Below, in pieces: positions 41,976 through 50,582 of a DNA stretch of 64,000 nt. Under the pieces are notes generated by a model, which was given only the letters and a program-made list of their open reading frames with translations, had not been told where the DNA came from and did no database searches. The stretch covers positions 124,001-188,000 of the forward strand of contig WGMM01000007.1 in the NCBI GenBank assembly GCA_016125085.1, given 5' to 3'. The stretch's first letter is position 1, and every line of letters begins with the position of its first letter. This DNA is from a bacterium. Its GTDB lineage: Bacteria > Planctomycetota > Planctomycetia > Isosphaerales > Isosphaeraceae. The translations under genes were made by a program, and so were the position numbers.

Positions 41976-43124
41976 TCAGGCGGATGAACCGCTCTCTCTG
42001 TCTTCCAGGCACGTGTTTACGAGGACGCGCCTGCCTGAATCTGCGATTTCGCTCACCACCGGCGAAGTAGCGCTACGATGCATTCCGGCCCCCGCTGTCG
42101 CACGCCTGACGTCCGCACCATGCTTCGCTCTGCCTCTGCCGCGAAGAATCACCCAGATTACCGGTGCGACGACGAACGTCATACCCGCCAGGCTCAGAAC
42201 CGGCGGAATTTTCCCCCGATATGCAAGGTCGAAGACCAGGGCCATCGCAACCTGGCTCATGCCGATGACGGCGATCCTGGGTGCGGATCCCGCCGCATAG
42301 GCCTTGGTCAGGAAGATCTGGCCGATCGTACCCGTAATGCCGACTCCAAGCAAAAGGGCGAGCGTCGTCGGATCGCGCAATACGCCAAAATCCGCGGGAT
42401 GCCCGAAGTAAAGCAGCGGAACCATGGCGATACTGGCGACCGCCGAAAAATGGGCGACGACGGCGCGGGGGTCAATATGTCCGAGCCGGTTCAGGCCCAT
42501 CATCGCCACGGCCGTGAAGCAGGCGGCAGCCAGAGCTGCGAACAGGGCGACACGATTACCTTCCATATGGGGCTGCTGAATCAGGGCGACCCCGATCACG
42601 GCCGAAACGATCGAGGCCAGGATCGACCCTTCGACCGACTCACCCCAGAACAGAAAGCCGATCGCCACGATCCAGAGGGGATAGGTATTGGTCAGAGTCA
42701 GCACATCCGCGACCGGCAGGTGCGTGAGCGCATAAAAGGTGCTGATGAGACTCAGCGTGCCGGCGAGCGAGCGCACCCAGAGAATTCGCGGCCGAAACGC
42801 CACGAACTTCGCACCCGCGAGATGCGCCAGCGTCGCCGCGGCGAGAAAGCTGAAAATCGTGCGGCTCTGGGCCACGATCCGCCAGTCGCACCGCGTACCG
42901 AGAATGTTGGCCATGCCGCCCATCAGCGTGAAGCTGGCGGCTCCGCATATCATCCAGAACGCGGGTTTCAGGGCATCCTGGCTGGCACTGCCAGCTGTCA
43001 CACCGGGCTCTGTGGGGCCAGGGTCTTCGTTTTCGCCGACAGGTGTTTCCGTCGGTTCGCCGCGTGCCGGTCCATCAGCCGTTTCGACGACCACGTTTGT
43101 CATGGTTTCCGAACGAACGTTCAT
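41976..43124 (-). CDS. EamA/RhaT family drug/metabolite transporter (DMT superfamily)
   Basis: 382 residues from the ATG at 43124; an ATG at 43103 is also possible, while the TTG at 43178 is unlikely. A Glu/Pro/Gly-rich tail of about 55 residues leads to ten hydrophobic helices arranged as two EamA repeats: FWMICGAASFTLMGGMANIL, LISTFYALTHLPVADVLTLT, and in the second half AVAMMGLNRLGHIDPRAVVA and TIGQIFLTKAYAAGSAPRIA. The LPVADVLTLTNTYPLWI segment is a common DMT signature. It exports or imports a small metabolite; substrate unknown. The C-terminus is a 45-residue polar tail. Upstream of TMEM14 by 33 bases. Confidence 0.87.
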   Translation of the reverse strand: MNVRSETMTNVVVETADGPARGEPTETPVGENEDPGPTEPGVTAGSASQDALKPAFWMICGAASFTLMGGMANILGTRCDWRIVAQSRTIFSFLAAATLAHLAGAKFVAFRPRILWVRSLAGTLSLISTFYALTHLPVADVLTLTNTYPLWIVAIGFLFWGESVEGSILASIVSAVIGVALIQQPHMEGNRVALFAALAAACFTAVAMMGLNRLGHIDPRAVVAHFSAVASIAMVPLLYFGHPADFGVLRDPTTLALLLGVGITGTIGQIFLTKAYAAGSAPRIAVIGMSQVAMALVFDLAYRGKIPPVLSLAGMTFVVAPVIWVILRGRGRAKHGADVRRATAGAGMHRSATSPVVSEIADSGRRVLVNTCLEDRESGSSA

Positions 43125-43313
43125 CGCTTCGAGATCCGGAACGATTCTGGCCCGGTTCCTTTCGAGCCGCTTCGGCAACGAAACGACAACGACAGCGGAA
43201 ATCGTTCCACGATATGATCTTCCAAAGTCACACCCACCTTACGTTATCATGGCCTCGCGAGCCCGCTTTCGTCAACCGCAATCGCCCTCGTACAGCTCAG
43301 GTCCAATCCATCC

Positions 43314-44306
43314 ATGCGATACTATCAGAATCCTGATACTCCGGAATTCCCGCGCGTGCAGGTCCTGCCTGGGCCTGACGATATTCGATTTCTGCTCGAT
43401 GGCCGCGAACGTGCGGTGTTCCATACCGGCGCCGGACTGCCCAAGCCGTTCGTTCACCCGCTCCGTGGCCCCACCGGTGCCGAACTCACTCGCTACGGCC
43501 ACCCGAACCCGCAGTCCAACCACGATCACCACCGTTCCATCTGGTTCGGCCATCAGTTCGTACGGCAAGCGACAAAGACTCCTGCCGGCCAACCCGCACA
43601 GCCACCGAAGGAATGGAACTTCTGGGAAGAACCAGGCCCGAATACCGACGTACACATCCGCCACACCCGAACGCTCGCCCTGCAGGACGGTTCCGACTTC
43701 GCCGCGGCTGTCGTCGAAGCCGCATGGTGGGCTGGTGGCCAGGCACTTCTCAAGCAGACGACAACTTACGCCCTGGTGCCCATCGACGGGACGCGGCATG
43801 CGTTCGACGTCCAGTTCGAACTCGCGAGCGTCGGCGGCCAGGTCGTCGAGCTGGGCAAGTCGAACTTCGGCCTTCTGGGCGTTCGCGTCGCCAAATCGAT
43901 CAGCGAACAATTCGGCGGCGGGCGCCTGCTCAATTCCGAGGGTTCCATCGGCGAACCGGCGATCTTCGGCAAACCTGCCCGCTGGGTCGATTACTCCGGG
44001 GCAACAGGCCCGGGGCACATCGAAGGCATCTGCTACATGGATCACCCTTCGAATCCTCGATATCCAACAGCCTGGCACGTGCGCCGCGACGGCTGGATGA
44101 TCGCCTCTTTCACGCTGGCCGACGCATTCTCGATCGCCGACGGCCACTCGCTCAAGCTCCGATATCGCCTGCTGGCGCATTCCGGCATCGCCCAGCCGCA
44201 GCGGCTCGAATCCTCGTGGAAGGACTTCGCCGACTCAACCGGTTACATTCTGGAAACGCCCAAGGGAGGGGTTCCTACGGTAAACCGGGCCGCCTCGCCG
44301 ATTTGA
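43314..44306 (+). CDS. DUF6807 ('PmoA'-named) family protein, probable carbohydrate-active
   Basis: 330 residues. Family motifs: VFHTGAGLPKPFVHPLRGPT, then N-H-D-H-H-R-S-I-W-F-G-H, and later YMDHPSNPRYPTAWHVRRDG. The Pfam name (methane oxygenase PmoA) is a misnomer: this is a soluble beta-rich protein common in planctomycetes and verrucomicrobia near sugar-metabolism genes, and it has nothing to do with particulate methane monooxygenase. The cluster of histidines in NHDHHRS suggests metal or substrate binding. No signal peptide. Single gene divergent from the EamA transporter. Function unknown. Confidence 0.85.
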   Translation: MRYYQNPDTPEFPRVQVLPGPDDIRFLLDGRERAVFHTGAGLPKPFVHPLRGPTGAELTRYGHPNPQSNHDHHRSIWFGHQFVRQATKTPAGQPAQPPKEWNFWEEPGPNTDVHIRHTRTLALQDGSDFAAAVVEAAWWAGGQALLKQTTTYALVPIDGTRHAFDVQFELASVGGQVVELGKSNFGLLGVRVAKSISEQFGGGRLLNSEGSIGEPAIFGKPARWVDYSGATGPGHIEGICYMDHPSNPRYPTAWHVRRDGWMIASFTLADAFSIADGHSLKLRYRLLAHSGIAQPQRLESSWKDFADSTGYILETPKGGVPTVNRAASPI

Positions 44307-44613
44307 TCGAATCGCGTGGTTCGACGATTGGCTGATGCACTTGCGATCCGAATCGGTCAGCCACCCGGTTCGGATCGTGCGATTCCGTTCGCGCATCCGG
44401 AGCCGTCGAAAAGAATACGCTCACCGATCGAAATTTCCTGAGCCTGGATTCGATCCTGTTGCGATTGCATCGGATTTCGTATTTCGATTTCGCGATTTTC
44501 GGAATTATCGACCAACCTGATCTCGCCGAAATGGAAAAGTCGACTTGAATATGCCCAGCTCATACTCTAATTTAATATTCAATGTGCGATTTCGACGTGT
44601 GGACATATCAGCC
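44307..44613. other. Intergenic region before the Cys-rich protein gene (307 bases)
   Basis: The left 230 bases show no gene or hairpin. The right end is AT-rich and holds a promoter-like pair and an inverted repeat, listed separately. Confidence 0.5.
44545..44582 (+). promoter_or_regulatory. Promoter-like elements with an inverted repeat upstream of the Cys-rich gene
   Basis: TTGAAT (44545-44550) and TAATTT (44568-44573), 17 bases apart, resemble -35 and -10 elements of a housekeeping promoter, with the ATG 40 bases further on. The same stretch has an inverted repeat TTGAATAT (44545-44552) / ATATTCAA (44575-44582) bracketing the -10 element, which would suit a repressor site. By eye only. 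Confidence 0.4.
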
Positions 44614-45087
44614 ATGACTCGCGACGCCGCAAGCCTGATCGGCAGGTTTCTGCGAACCGTCGGGGCCGTTACGTTTCTGGCGATATTCCTGCAGTCCGGG
44701 ACGGTATCGCTCGCAGCCGATTTCGACGCGGACCGCCATTCCGAATATTGCGGTTGCGGAACCAAATGCCGCCGGGAAAAGTGTTGCTGCGGACCATCCG
44801 AAGATGTTTCCGGAACGGTCGATACAGAAACAGGGCAAAGCCCCCGGTCTTCGAATCCGGTCATGACTTTTCGGAATTTTCTCTGCCGGATGATCGCACC
44901 CTGCGGAACGGATGCCGACGCGCCAGCCTCTCGGGTGTTTCGATGCTTTGTGCCTGTCAGCGCCGTTTCCGTCGAATCGGCTTTGAGCATCGAGGATTCT
45001 TCCCGCTTCGTGCCGGAGCGATCAAGTTTATCCATCCCCGAAATTTATGTCGGCGGTGTCGATCGGCCTCCTGAATTTCGAAACTGA
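44614..45087 (+). CDS. Small secreted Cys-rich protein, unknown function
   Basis: 157 residues from the ATG at 44614; a TTG at 44545 extends the frame into the promoter region. Signal helix at residues 12-34 (FLRTVGAVTFLAIFLQSGTV). Right after the cleavage region is a dense cysteine cluster C46-G-C48-G-T-K-C52-R-R-E-K-C57-C58-C59-G, followed by a polar region and two more cysteines in RNFLCRMIAPCGTD. The cluster looks able to bind metal ions such as Cu(I) or Zn. It is the first gene of a co-directional set with a cupredoxin-like protein, a DUF1559 protein and a PepSY membrane protein. I do not recognise a named family. Confidence 0.7.
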   Translation: MTRDAASLIGRFLRTVGAVTFLAIFLQSGTVSLAADFDADRHSEYCGCGTKCRREKCCCGPSEDVSGTVDTETGQSPRSSNPVMTFRNFLCRMIAPCGTDADAPASRVFRCFVPVSAVSVESALSIEDSSRFVPERSSLSIPEIYVGGVDRPPEFRN

Positions 45088-45190
45088 ACCGCACAACGCT
45101 GTCATCGACGGGCTCGAAAATCCGGATATCGACGAGAACGCGGAGATTCCGTTCATCGTCCGCCGTCCCGGTACGAGTTATGCCGATTGA
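45047..45190 (+). CDS. Possible small ORF overlapping the end of the Cys-rich gene
   Basis: 47 codons from ATG 45047 to TGA 45190, in another frame than the preceding gene and overlapping it by 41 bases. Codons are GC-rich at third positions (ATC GAC GGG CTC, GAC GAG AAC GCG, TTC ATC GTC CGC), as in real genes here. The product reads ETEPHNAVIDGLENPDIDEN in the middle and ends RRPGTSYAD. No clear ribosome site. It could be a true small protein, or the C-terminal part of a longer protein that a frameshift has separated from the Cys-rich gene. Confidence 0.3.
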   Translation: MSAVSIGLLNFETEPHNAVIDGLENPDIDENAEIPFIVRRPGTSYAD

Positions 45191-45418
45191 AGCCACACTG
45201 GTTCGAAATTTTGAACCAGGCATGCGCCAACGATTACCGACACCTCCGATTCGGTCCCTGAATCATCCCGGCTTTCTCGGGAATTGAATTCGAACCGATC
45301 GGTTCGCGTCGGCAGGACTCACTGATCGACACATTCCCGATGCAGGACCGTCGGCGTGACGCGTTCCCGTAGAACGTGCGCGCACGGGCCGCAACTCATT
45401 GATACAAGGTAAACGCAA
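45088..45418 (+). other. Spacer between the Cys-rich and cupredoxin-like genes (331 bases)
   Basis: Apart from the possible small ORF ending at 45190, it contains a hairpin at 45198-45219 (CTGGTTC / GAACCAG, the inner bases pairing further with one G-T pair) without a T-run. The rest shows nothing definite. The cupredoxin-like gene probably has its own promoter here. Confidence 0.45.
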
Positions 45419-46342
45419 ATGCAATTCGACGACATGAGATACGATCGCCCTGAACCGGAAGCCCGGTCACCCCGAAAGTTCGACGACGGCAAGCCCTTCA
45501 ATCGCAGGTCGATCCTGAGAAAGCTCGTGGCCGGTTCCGCTCTCGGCACCGGAACTGGATTCGAAGTTCTCTGGCCGAAACGCGTGCGGGCTTTCGAAGA
45601 TCCGAAAAATCCGGATCAGGCCTGGGGCACGGTCAAGGGCCGGATCGTATGGAAATCCGATGCCGCTCCGCCGAAACCTCGCGAGATCGATCTTACGAAA
45701 TATGGCCTGAAACCCGCAGACCATCAGTGGTTCTCTTCGAAAGGGCCGATTTACACGGAAGACTGGGTGATTCACCCTGAGAATCTCGGAATCCGATGGA
45801 CGTTCGTCTGGATGATTCCGGCCGTGGGCGGCCCGAAGGCGAAGTTACCCGTGCACCCCTCGCTCGAAAAACTGCCTGAATCACCCGTCACTTTCGAACA
45901 GCCATGTTCTGGATTCGCGCCGCATGCCGTCGGAGTCCGACAGGGCCAGAAGCTCGTCGTCACAAACGAATCGCCCGTCGTTCACGCATTTCAGTGGAAC
46001 GGATTCGCCCAGACCGGGAACCAGATCATGAACCCCGGCGCCAAAATCGAAATTCCGAAACTCGTCGCCGAGCGGCAGGCCCTGAAAGTCTCATGTGCCC
46101 CTCACCCCTGGGAATCGGCCTGGATACGCGTTTTCGACCACCCGTATTTCACGCTCTCGGACGCCGACGGCCGATTCGAAATCCGCAACGTGCCCAGCGG
46201 CAATCACCGCATCGTCGTCTGGCACGAAACCGCGGGCTGGCTCGGCGGTAACGCAGGTCGAAACGGCGCCACGCTTCTCGTCGAAGGCGGCGGCACGGTC
46301 GACATGGGCGAAGTCGGCATGAAACCGGCCGCAAAAAGCTGA
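45419..46342 (+). CDS. Tat-exported cupredoxin-like protein with a carboxypeptidase-regulatory-like domain
   Basis: 307 residues; AAGG ten bases before the ATG. Twin-arginine leader FNRRSILRKLVAGSALG (28-44). The middle domain has the pattern of planctomycete 'methylamine-utilisation-like' cupredoxins: C163-S-G-F-A-P-H169-A-V-G-V, H189 in ESPVVHAFQW, C226-A-P-H229-P-W-E-S-A-W. H189, C226 and H229 could form a type I copper site. It is followed by DHPYFTLSDADGRFEIRNVP and the end of an Ig-like carboxypeptidase-regulatory domain (GNHRIVVWHETAG). It is predicted to be periplasmic and may carry electrons or bind copper. It lies in a co-directional set with a PepSY membrane protein. The copper assignment is inference. 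Confidence 0.75.
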   Translation: MQFDDMRYDRPEPEARSPRKFDDGKPFNRRSILRKLVAGSALGTGTGFEVLWPKRVRAFEDPKNPDQAWGTVKGRIVWKSDAAPPKPREIDLTKYGLKPADHQWFSSKGPIYTEDWVIHPENLGIRWTFVWMIPAVGGPKAKLPVHPSLEKLPESPVTFEQPCSGFAPHAVGVRQGQKLVVTNESPVVHAFQWNGFAQTGNQIMNPGAKIEIPKLVAERQALKVSCAPHPWESAWIRVFDHPYFTLSDADGRFEIRNVPSGNHRIVVWHETAGWLGGNAGRNGATLLVEGGGTVDMGEVGMKPAAKS

Positions 46343-46352
46343 ATCTCGTCTC

Positions 46353-46385
46353 GGCCGGAACGCGCCGCAACGGAGCGTTCCGGCC
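46353..46385 (+). terminator. Hairpin after the cupredoxin-like gene
   Basis: 11-base-pair stem GGCCGGAACGC / GCGTTCCGGCC with an 11-base loop, starting 10 bases past the stop. There is no T-run, so it may be a weak terminator or an mRNA-stabilising structure inside the operon. Confidence 0.5.
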
Positions 46386-46516
46386 ATTCCAGGGGCGAAC
46401 CGTAACGGACCGATCCGCAGGAAGAATACGTCTTTTTCCGTCCTGACGGAGTTCGAATCGACATTGCGGTGCACCCGTCTCTCACAAACACCACGAACCG
46501 ACAAGGAACCCAACGC

Positions 46517-47476
46517 ATGAAATCACGCAGAAGCGCATTCACGCTCATCGAACTGCTCGTCGTCATCGCGATCATCGCAGTGCTTATCTCTCTCCTGCTC
46601 CCCGCGGTACAATCCGCTCGCGAAGCCGCGCGAAGGGCACAGTGCACGAACAACCTGAAACAGATCGGACTTGCCCTGCACAATTACGAAAACTCCCACG
46701 GCATGTTCCCCATCGGCCGGACGAGCTTTCCGGCGCTCTGGTCGTCACTGGCCCAGATTCTGCCCTTCATCGAAAGTTCCGCAGAATATGCCGCGATCAA
46801 TTTCGACATCTCGCCTCTGACGGCGGGCACAGCCAGCCCGGCGAATCTGACCGCTGTGGCGACTGTCGTGGATACTTACGTCTGCCCAAGTGACTCCCGG
46901 GGCAAGATCGTGCCCGAATTCGGCACGACCAACTACGTCGGCAACGCCGGGACCGGCAGTATCAATGGCGGCAGCTTTCGGATCGACGCCGGGCCCGTAC
47001 TGCCGGAAGGGCTGTTTTTCGACCGGAAAGCGATACGTCTGGCCGAAATCACCGACGGATTGAGCAATACGGTCGCCTTCTCGGAGACGATTCTGGGCAA
47101 CGGCACGAATTCGACCGGTGCGGCCGCTCAGGATTCGCGCCGCCAGTTCGCGCTGACGACAGCCGCGGCGATTACGCCGGCAAGCTGCGCCGGCACTGGG
47201 CAATGGGTCGGCGATCGTGGTCGTGAATGGTCGCGCGGCAGCTTCGTGATGGCCGCATACAATCATTTTTTCGCGCCGAACGCGAAAGAGCCGGACTGCA
47301 CGAACACCGGCCGTGCCGCGGCGATCACAGCGGCACGCAGTTTCCATCCCGGTGGGATCAACGCGCTTTACGCCGATGGCCATGTCCAGTTCGCGAAGGA
47401 CACGATTTCCCTGAACGCGTGGCGCGCGGTCTCGACCCGCGCAGGCGGTGAAGTCCTCTCCGCGGACTCTCTGTAA
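46517..47476 (+). CDS. DUF1559 protein with type II secretion/pilin-like N-terminus
   Basis: 319 residues from the ATG at 46517 (AAGGA 11 bases upstream). Prepilin-type leader: basic MKSRRSAF, then [20 protein letters not shown], which is the GspH/pilin N-methylation helix with the conserved glutamate at position 5 of the mature form. The DUF1559 core follows ([28 protein letters not shown]) and the characteristic C-terminal H-x-G-G-x-N-x-L-x-A-D-G-H-V motif ([20 protein letters not shown]). Planctomycete genomes have dozens of such proteins; they are thought to be pseudopilin-like surface proteins, with no known partner. Its place between the cupredoxin-like and PepSY genes suggests that it belongs to that system. 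Confidence 0.92.
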   Translation: MKSRRSAFTLIELLVVIAIIAVLISLLLPAVQSAREAARRAQCTNNLKQIGLALHNYENSHGMFPIGRTSFPALWSSLAQILPFIESSAEYAAINFDISPLTAGTASPANLTAVATVVDTYVCPSDSRGKIVPEFGTTNYVGNAGTGSINGGSFRIDAGPVLPEGLFFDRKAIRLAEITDGLSNTVAFSETILGNGTNSTGAAAQDSRRQFALTTAAAITPASCAGTGQWVGDRGREWSRGSFVMAAYNHFFAPNAKEPDCTNTGRAAAITAARSFHPGGINALYADGHVQFAKDTISLNAWRAVSTRAGGEVLSADSL

Positions 47477-47492
47477 CCAGCTCATCATCCGG

Positions 47493-47513
47493 GCCGTCAT
47501 CCTTCGGGACGGC
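47493..47513 (+). terminator. Short hairpin after the DUF1559 gene
   Basis: GCCGTC / GACGGC stem with a nine-base loop, 16 bases past the stop codon and followed by a C/T-rich tract (GGCTCATTCTTCTTCG). Weak terminator candidate. Confidence 0.35.
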
Positions 47514-47581
47514 GGCTCTGGCTCATTCTTCTTCGCACTGTCCCCGAACACGAACCATCCCGCCATTTCCGGAGACGATTC

Positions 47582-48988
47582 ATGCCGACCGAAGTGACGC
47601 CCCGTTCTTATTGGCCCGATTATCGCGCGATCTGGCGCTGGCACTTTTATGCCGGGCTTTTCTGCATTCCGTTCGTCATCTTTTTGTCTCTCAGCGGCAT
47701 GATCTACCTGTTTTCCGAAGAGATCGAGGCACTCATCGACAGGCCGTACGATCGGCTTGCGGTGCAGGGCAATCCCGGTCTCCCTTCGAAACACGCGGCG
47801 GCCGCGATTCAGGCCGTGCCCGGGTCGCGGCTTCAGTCATACGAGATTCCGCGGCAGCCGGACGACGCCGTGCGAGTCATCGTGAACGACGGTTCCGCCA
47901 TGCGAGTCTATGTCCATCCCGAAACGCTGGAAGTCCTGCATCAGGTTCGTGAGGAAAGCCGCCTGATGCGGCTGATCTTCCGTTTCCATGGCGAACTCAT
48001 GATGGGCGACAAGGGCTCGCACCTTGTCGAGCTGGCGTCGTCCTGGGCAATCGTCATGATCCTGACGGGCCTTTGCCTCTGGTTGCCGCGAGGTCCGTTT
48101 CGCCTGGCGGGCGTGCTTTACCCGCGACTCTTTCGAGGCTCCCGCACGCGCTGGCGCGACCTGCATGCGGTCACGGGCGTCTGGGTTTCCGGTTTCGCGC
48201 TGATTCTGCTGGTGACGGGGCTGCCCTGGGCGAAATTCTGGGGCGATGGCTTCCGGACCGTCCGCAAATGGACCGGCACCTCGGCGGCACGTCAGGAATG
48301 GGACAATTCCTCGCCCATCGCGAAAGCCGCAGGCACACGGTCCGCCATGGCGAAGCCCGCGAATTCCGAAACGAAAAAAGCCAGCCAGCGCCGCGTTCAG
48401 CCTCCGGTGGATCTCGCCGCTCTGGACAGGATCGTCGCGACCGTGGTCCCGCTGAGTCTTCCCGCTCCGGTGCTTGTCGCACCGCCCGGTTCGCGATCGT
48501 TCGGGTCGAGCCCGAAAGACTGGACGGCCAAATCAATGACTCCGAACCGGCCCAGGCGGGTGGACCTGACGATGGAAGCGGCAACGGGGGCCGTCGTATC
48601 CAGGTCCGATTTCGCCGAGAAACACATCATCGACCGGATCGTCGGAACAGGCATCGCGCTGCATGAGGGCCGCCTGTTCGGCTGGCCCAATCAGGCGATC
48701 GGGCTGATGACGGCCGTCGGGCTGGTGCTCGTCAGCGTCAGCTCGCTCGTACTCTGGATCCGGCGGAAACGCCCAGGGTCTCTGGGAGCGCCCGCCCCGC
48801 ATGCATCGCCAAGAATCACGATCGCATTACTGGCGATCTTCGTGGCGCTCAGTTCGTTCCTGCCACTTTTCGGCCTTTCGGCGGTAGCTGTGCTGATTCT
48901 CGAAAGGACGGTTCTCTCGAGAATTCCAGGCCTCGGCGAATGGCTCGGACTGTCGCGGCGAACCCCGGAACTGGCGGCGAACGCATGA
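47582..48988 (+). CDS. PepSY-associated TM-helix protein (PiuB/FoxB-like)
   Basis: 468 residues. Four PepSY_TM-type helices with conserved histidines: RWHFYAGLFCIPFVIFLSLS, RFHGELMMGDKGSHLVELAS with the following AIVMILTGLCLWL, RDLHAVTGVWVSGFALILLV, and LHEGRLFGWPNQAIGLMTAV. Two further C-terminal helices follow (ITIALLAIFVALSSFLPLFG). The soluble loops between are of PepSY type (VYVHPETLEVLHQV). Relatives such as FoxB are membrane b-type heme proteins that reduce ferric siderophores in the periplasm, and the histidines here could be heme ligands. It ends the co-directional set that begins at 44614. Metal and partner unknown. Confidence 0.85.
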   Translation: MPTEVTPRSYWPDYRAIWRWHFYAGLFCIPFVIFLSLSGMIYLFSEEIEALIDRPYDRLAVQGNPGLPSKHAAAAIQAVPGSRLQSYEIPRQPDDAVRVIVNDGSAMRVYVHPETLEVLHQVREESRLMRLIFRFHGELMMGDKGSHLVELASSWAIVMILTGLCLWLPRGPFRLAGVLYPRLFRGSRTRWRDLHAVTGVWVSGFALILLVTGLPWAKFWGDGFRTVRKWTGTSAARQEWDNSSPIAKAAGTRSAMAKPANSETKKASQRRVQPPVDLAALDRIVATVVPLSLPAPVLVAPPGSRSFGSSPKDWTAKSMTPNRPRRVDLTMEAATGAVVSRSDFAEKHIIDRIVGTGIALHEGRLFGWPNQAIGLMTAVGLVLVSVSSLVLWIRRKRPGSLGAPAPHASPRITIALLAIFVALSSFLPLFGLSAVAVLILERTVLSRIPGLGEWLGLSRRTPELAANA

Positions 48989-49298
48989 GGGGGTCATGAT
49001 CCTTTCCGGAGTTGAAGAAACGTCTCGACCGCACGTCGAAAATGCCACACTTCCGTATCGAACGAAATCCGATCCGATCTCGATAGGATGTCATCGCGTC
49101 GGACTTCATCTGTAGGAAAGTCGGGAATGTCACGACCGGGGGGAAACACCCTCTCTCCGGTTTTTCCGATGGGAGAGGAACGCAGCCTATTCGTCTATCA
49201 AGGCATGCGTGCTTGAAGCGTGGGCTGCGTCTGGATATCTGGAGACGACACCGCAAGGGGTTATTTCGCACTCCGGCCGATCTTCGATCGAAACCGAC
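48989..49298. other. Intergenic region between convergent genes (310 bases), no gene seen
   Basis: It separates the PepSY gene from the lower-GC stretch that begins with the immunity-like gene. An imperfect hairpin CCTCTCTCC / GGGAGAGG lies near 49149-49178. I see no coding frame with plausible codon use on either strand. Confidence 0.45.
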
Positions 49299-49718
49299 TC
49301 ACCACCACTTCGGAAATTCGGAGAATCCCCGCAGCATCGAACCGATTTCATGGGCAGGCCGCGTGAACTCCACAAGCACGACCGTCTCAGGGCGTCCGAA
49401 ATTTTCGATACCCTGAATACGTAACCGGAATCGATCGCCTTCCCGGTCAACGGAGACGATCGTTTCTGCACTCATGGTTGCAAGGACCGCCGTTCCGGCG
49501 CACGACTCACCGTCGATGCGCCTGAGCTGATCCTCGAACCGATTCAGGTCGTCGTACCAAAACCAACGCTCACGAAGAGTAATCCGTGTCGAATGACGGT
49601 CGAACCATGTCTCAAGATTCGCTTCGATATCGAACGCGACGGAAGGATGCCGGTCTTCGCACGCAACCGGATCCAGGTGAAATCGAAATTCGTCCGATCG
49701 GATCAGTTCGATTTTCAT
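49299..49718 (-). CDS. Hypothetical protein, possibly WapI-type immunity-like
   Basis: 139 residues from the ATG at 49718. All-beta/alpha composition with EANLETWFDRHSTRITLRER, WFWYDDLNRFEDQLRRIDGE, and a late strand REGDRFRLRIQGIENF followed by ETVVLVEFTRPAHEIGSML. The order (opening beta-strand with 'VAFDIEANLETWFDR', a helix with DLxxFxxQL, and a closing strand plus helix) is reminiscent of WapI-like immunity proteins. The resemblance is loose. It is isolated, flanked by a toxin-antitoxin pair, and no contact-dependent toxin gene is in view. GC content is below that of the main part of the window. Confidence 0.55.
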   Translation of the reverse strand: MKIELIRSDEFRFHLDPVACEDRHPSVAFDIEANLETWFDRHSTRITLRERWFWYDDLNRFEDQLRRIDGESCAGTAVLATMSAETIVSVDREGDRFRLRIQGIENFGRPETVVLVEFTRPAHEIGSMLRGFSEFPKWW

Positions 49719-49842
49719 GAACACTTGTCTCTTTTCACGCACCAAACCTTGTTTTCGAAACTGACGATCGATCGACGATGAGTGATTTGCCTGAAGACGG
49801 GCGGCTATTTCTCATGGAATGTTCGCTTTGGAAAACGATCCG

Positions 49843-50175
49843 TCAGCCCAGGAGCAAAGTGCTACTCCAATCTTCCAATTCGAACGCCTGGATATCAGCG
49901 AACCGATCACGGAAGATCGCTTCGACTTGCGAAGTCGTGCAATTCCCTATCTGCAGCCAGATGACTTTTGGCGGGGATCCACGAACCACGCTCAAATCAT
50001 TGAACTCTTCGTCTTTGGTCACGATGACGAAGCCGTGACTTTTCGCGAAGTTCCAAATTTCGTCATCGCTGGCACAAGCCAATCCGACGGATTGCACATG
50101 ATCTGAGCCAGGAAACAAGTCGTTCAGGCGGATGACAATTCTGGGCGACAAGTTTTGGTCGAAAAGCAGTTTCAT
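49843..50175 (-). CDS. DUF5615 PIN-like protein (toxin of a DUF433/DUF5615 pair)
   Basis: 110 residues. PIN-like fold pattern: KLLFDQNLSPR with D6, a helix containing acidic SDDEIWNFAK, and FVIVTKDEEFNDL with D55 and D60. These could form the acidic metal site of a PIN ribonuclease. The family is considered the toxin half of Mut7-C/PIN-type modules. The ATG overlaps the stop of the DUF433 gene upstream (ATGA, four bases), the usual arrangement of such modules with the antitoxin first. Activity in this strain is not known. Confidence 0.85.
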   Translation of the reverse strand: MKLLFDQNLSPRIVIRLNDLFPGSDHVQSVGLACASDDEIWNFAKSHGFVIVTKDEEFNDLSVVRGSPPKVIWLQIGNCTTSQVEAIFRDRFADIQAFELEDWSSTLLLG

Positions 50176-50402
50176 GACCCTGATAGTTGCATCCTGCGTT
50201 CGCGTTCGGCTGCGTATGCGAGACTTGCCTGAATATCTTCAGGCTCAAGGTAAGGAAAATCTTGCAGTATTTGTTCGGAAGTCATCCCCGCGGCCAGGTA
50301 GCTCAAGACGTCGTAAACCGAGATGCGCATACCGCGAATGCATGGTCGGCCGCCACGCTTGCCAGGTTCGATCGTGATGCGTGATCGCCAAAGCTCGTTC
50401 AT
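50172..50402 (-). CDS. DUF433 protein (VapB-like antitoxin partner)
   Basis: 76 residues, the usual length. Family pattern: RITIEPGKRGGRPCIRGMRI, then SVYDVLSYLAAGMTSEQILQ, and DFPYLEPEDIQASLAYAAER. This winged helix-like domain is normally upstream of a DUF5615 PIN-like gene, as here with an ATGA overlap. It would neutralise the toxin and repress the operon. The first part of the coding region and the DUF5615 gene have lower GC than most genes in the window. Confidence 0.9.
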   Translation of the reverse strand: MNELWRSRITIEPGKRGGRPCIRGMRISVYDVLSYLAAGMTSEQILQDFPYLEPEDIQASLAYAAERERRMQLSGS

Positions 50403-50582
50403 CGAATTGCCCTGGTTTCAGTTTCCTGCCCGATTCTGTTTCTTTATTCATCATACAGCGCGCGATTCGCCGGATTCCACCAAGCGGCAGCACCATTCGA
50501 ATTCTTCATGTCGTGTTTCTGCTCGCGCCTCTTCCGCCCAGCTCCTCCCACGAAGCATGCGTGTGATAGAATACCTTCACTG

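Noticed and set aside
43314..44306. Reading the 'PmoA' name as a methane monooxygenase subunit
   Set aside because: The protein is soluble, has no PmoA membrane helices, and matches DUF6807, a family with a misleading legacy name.
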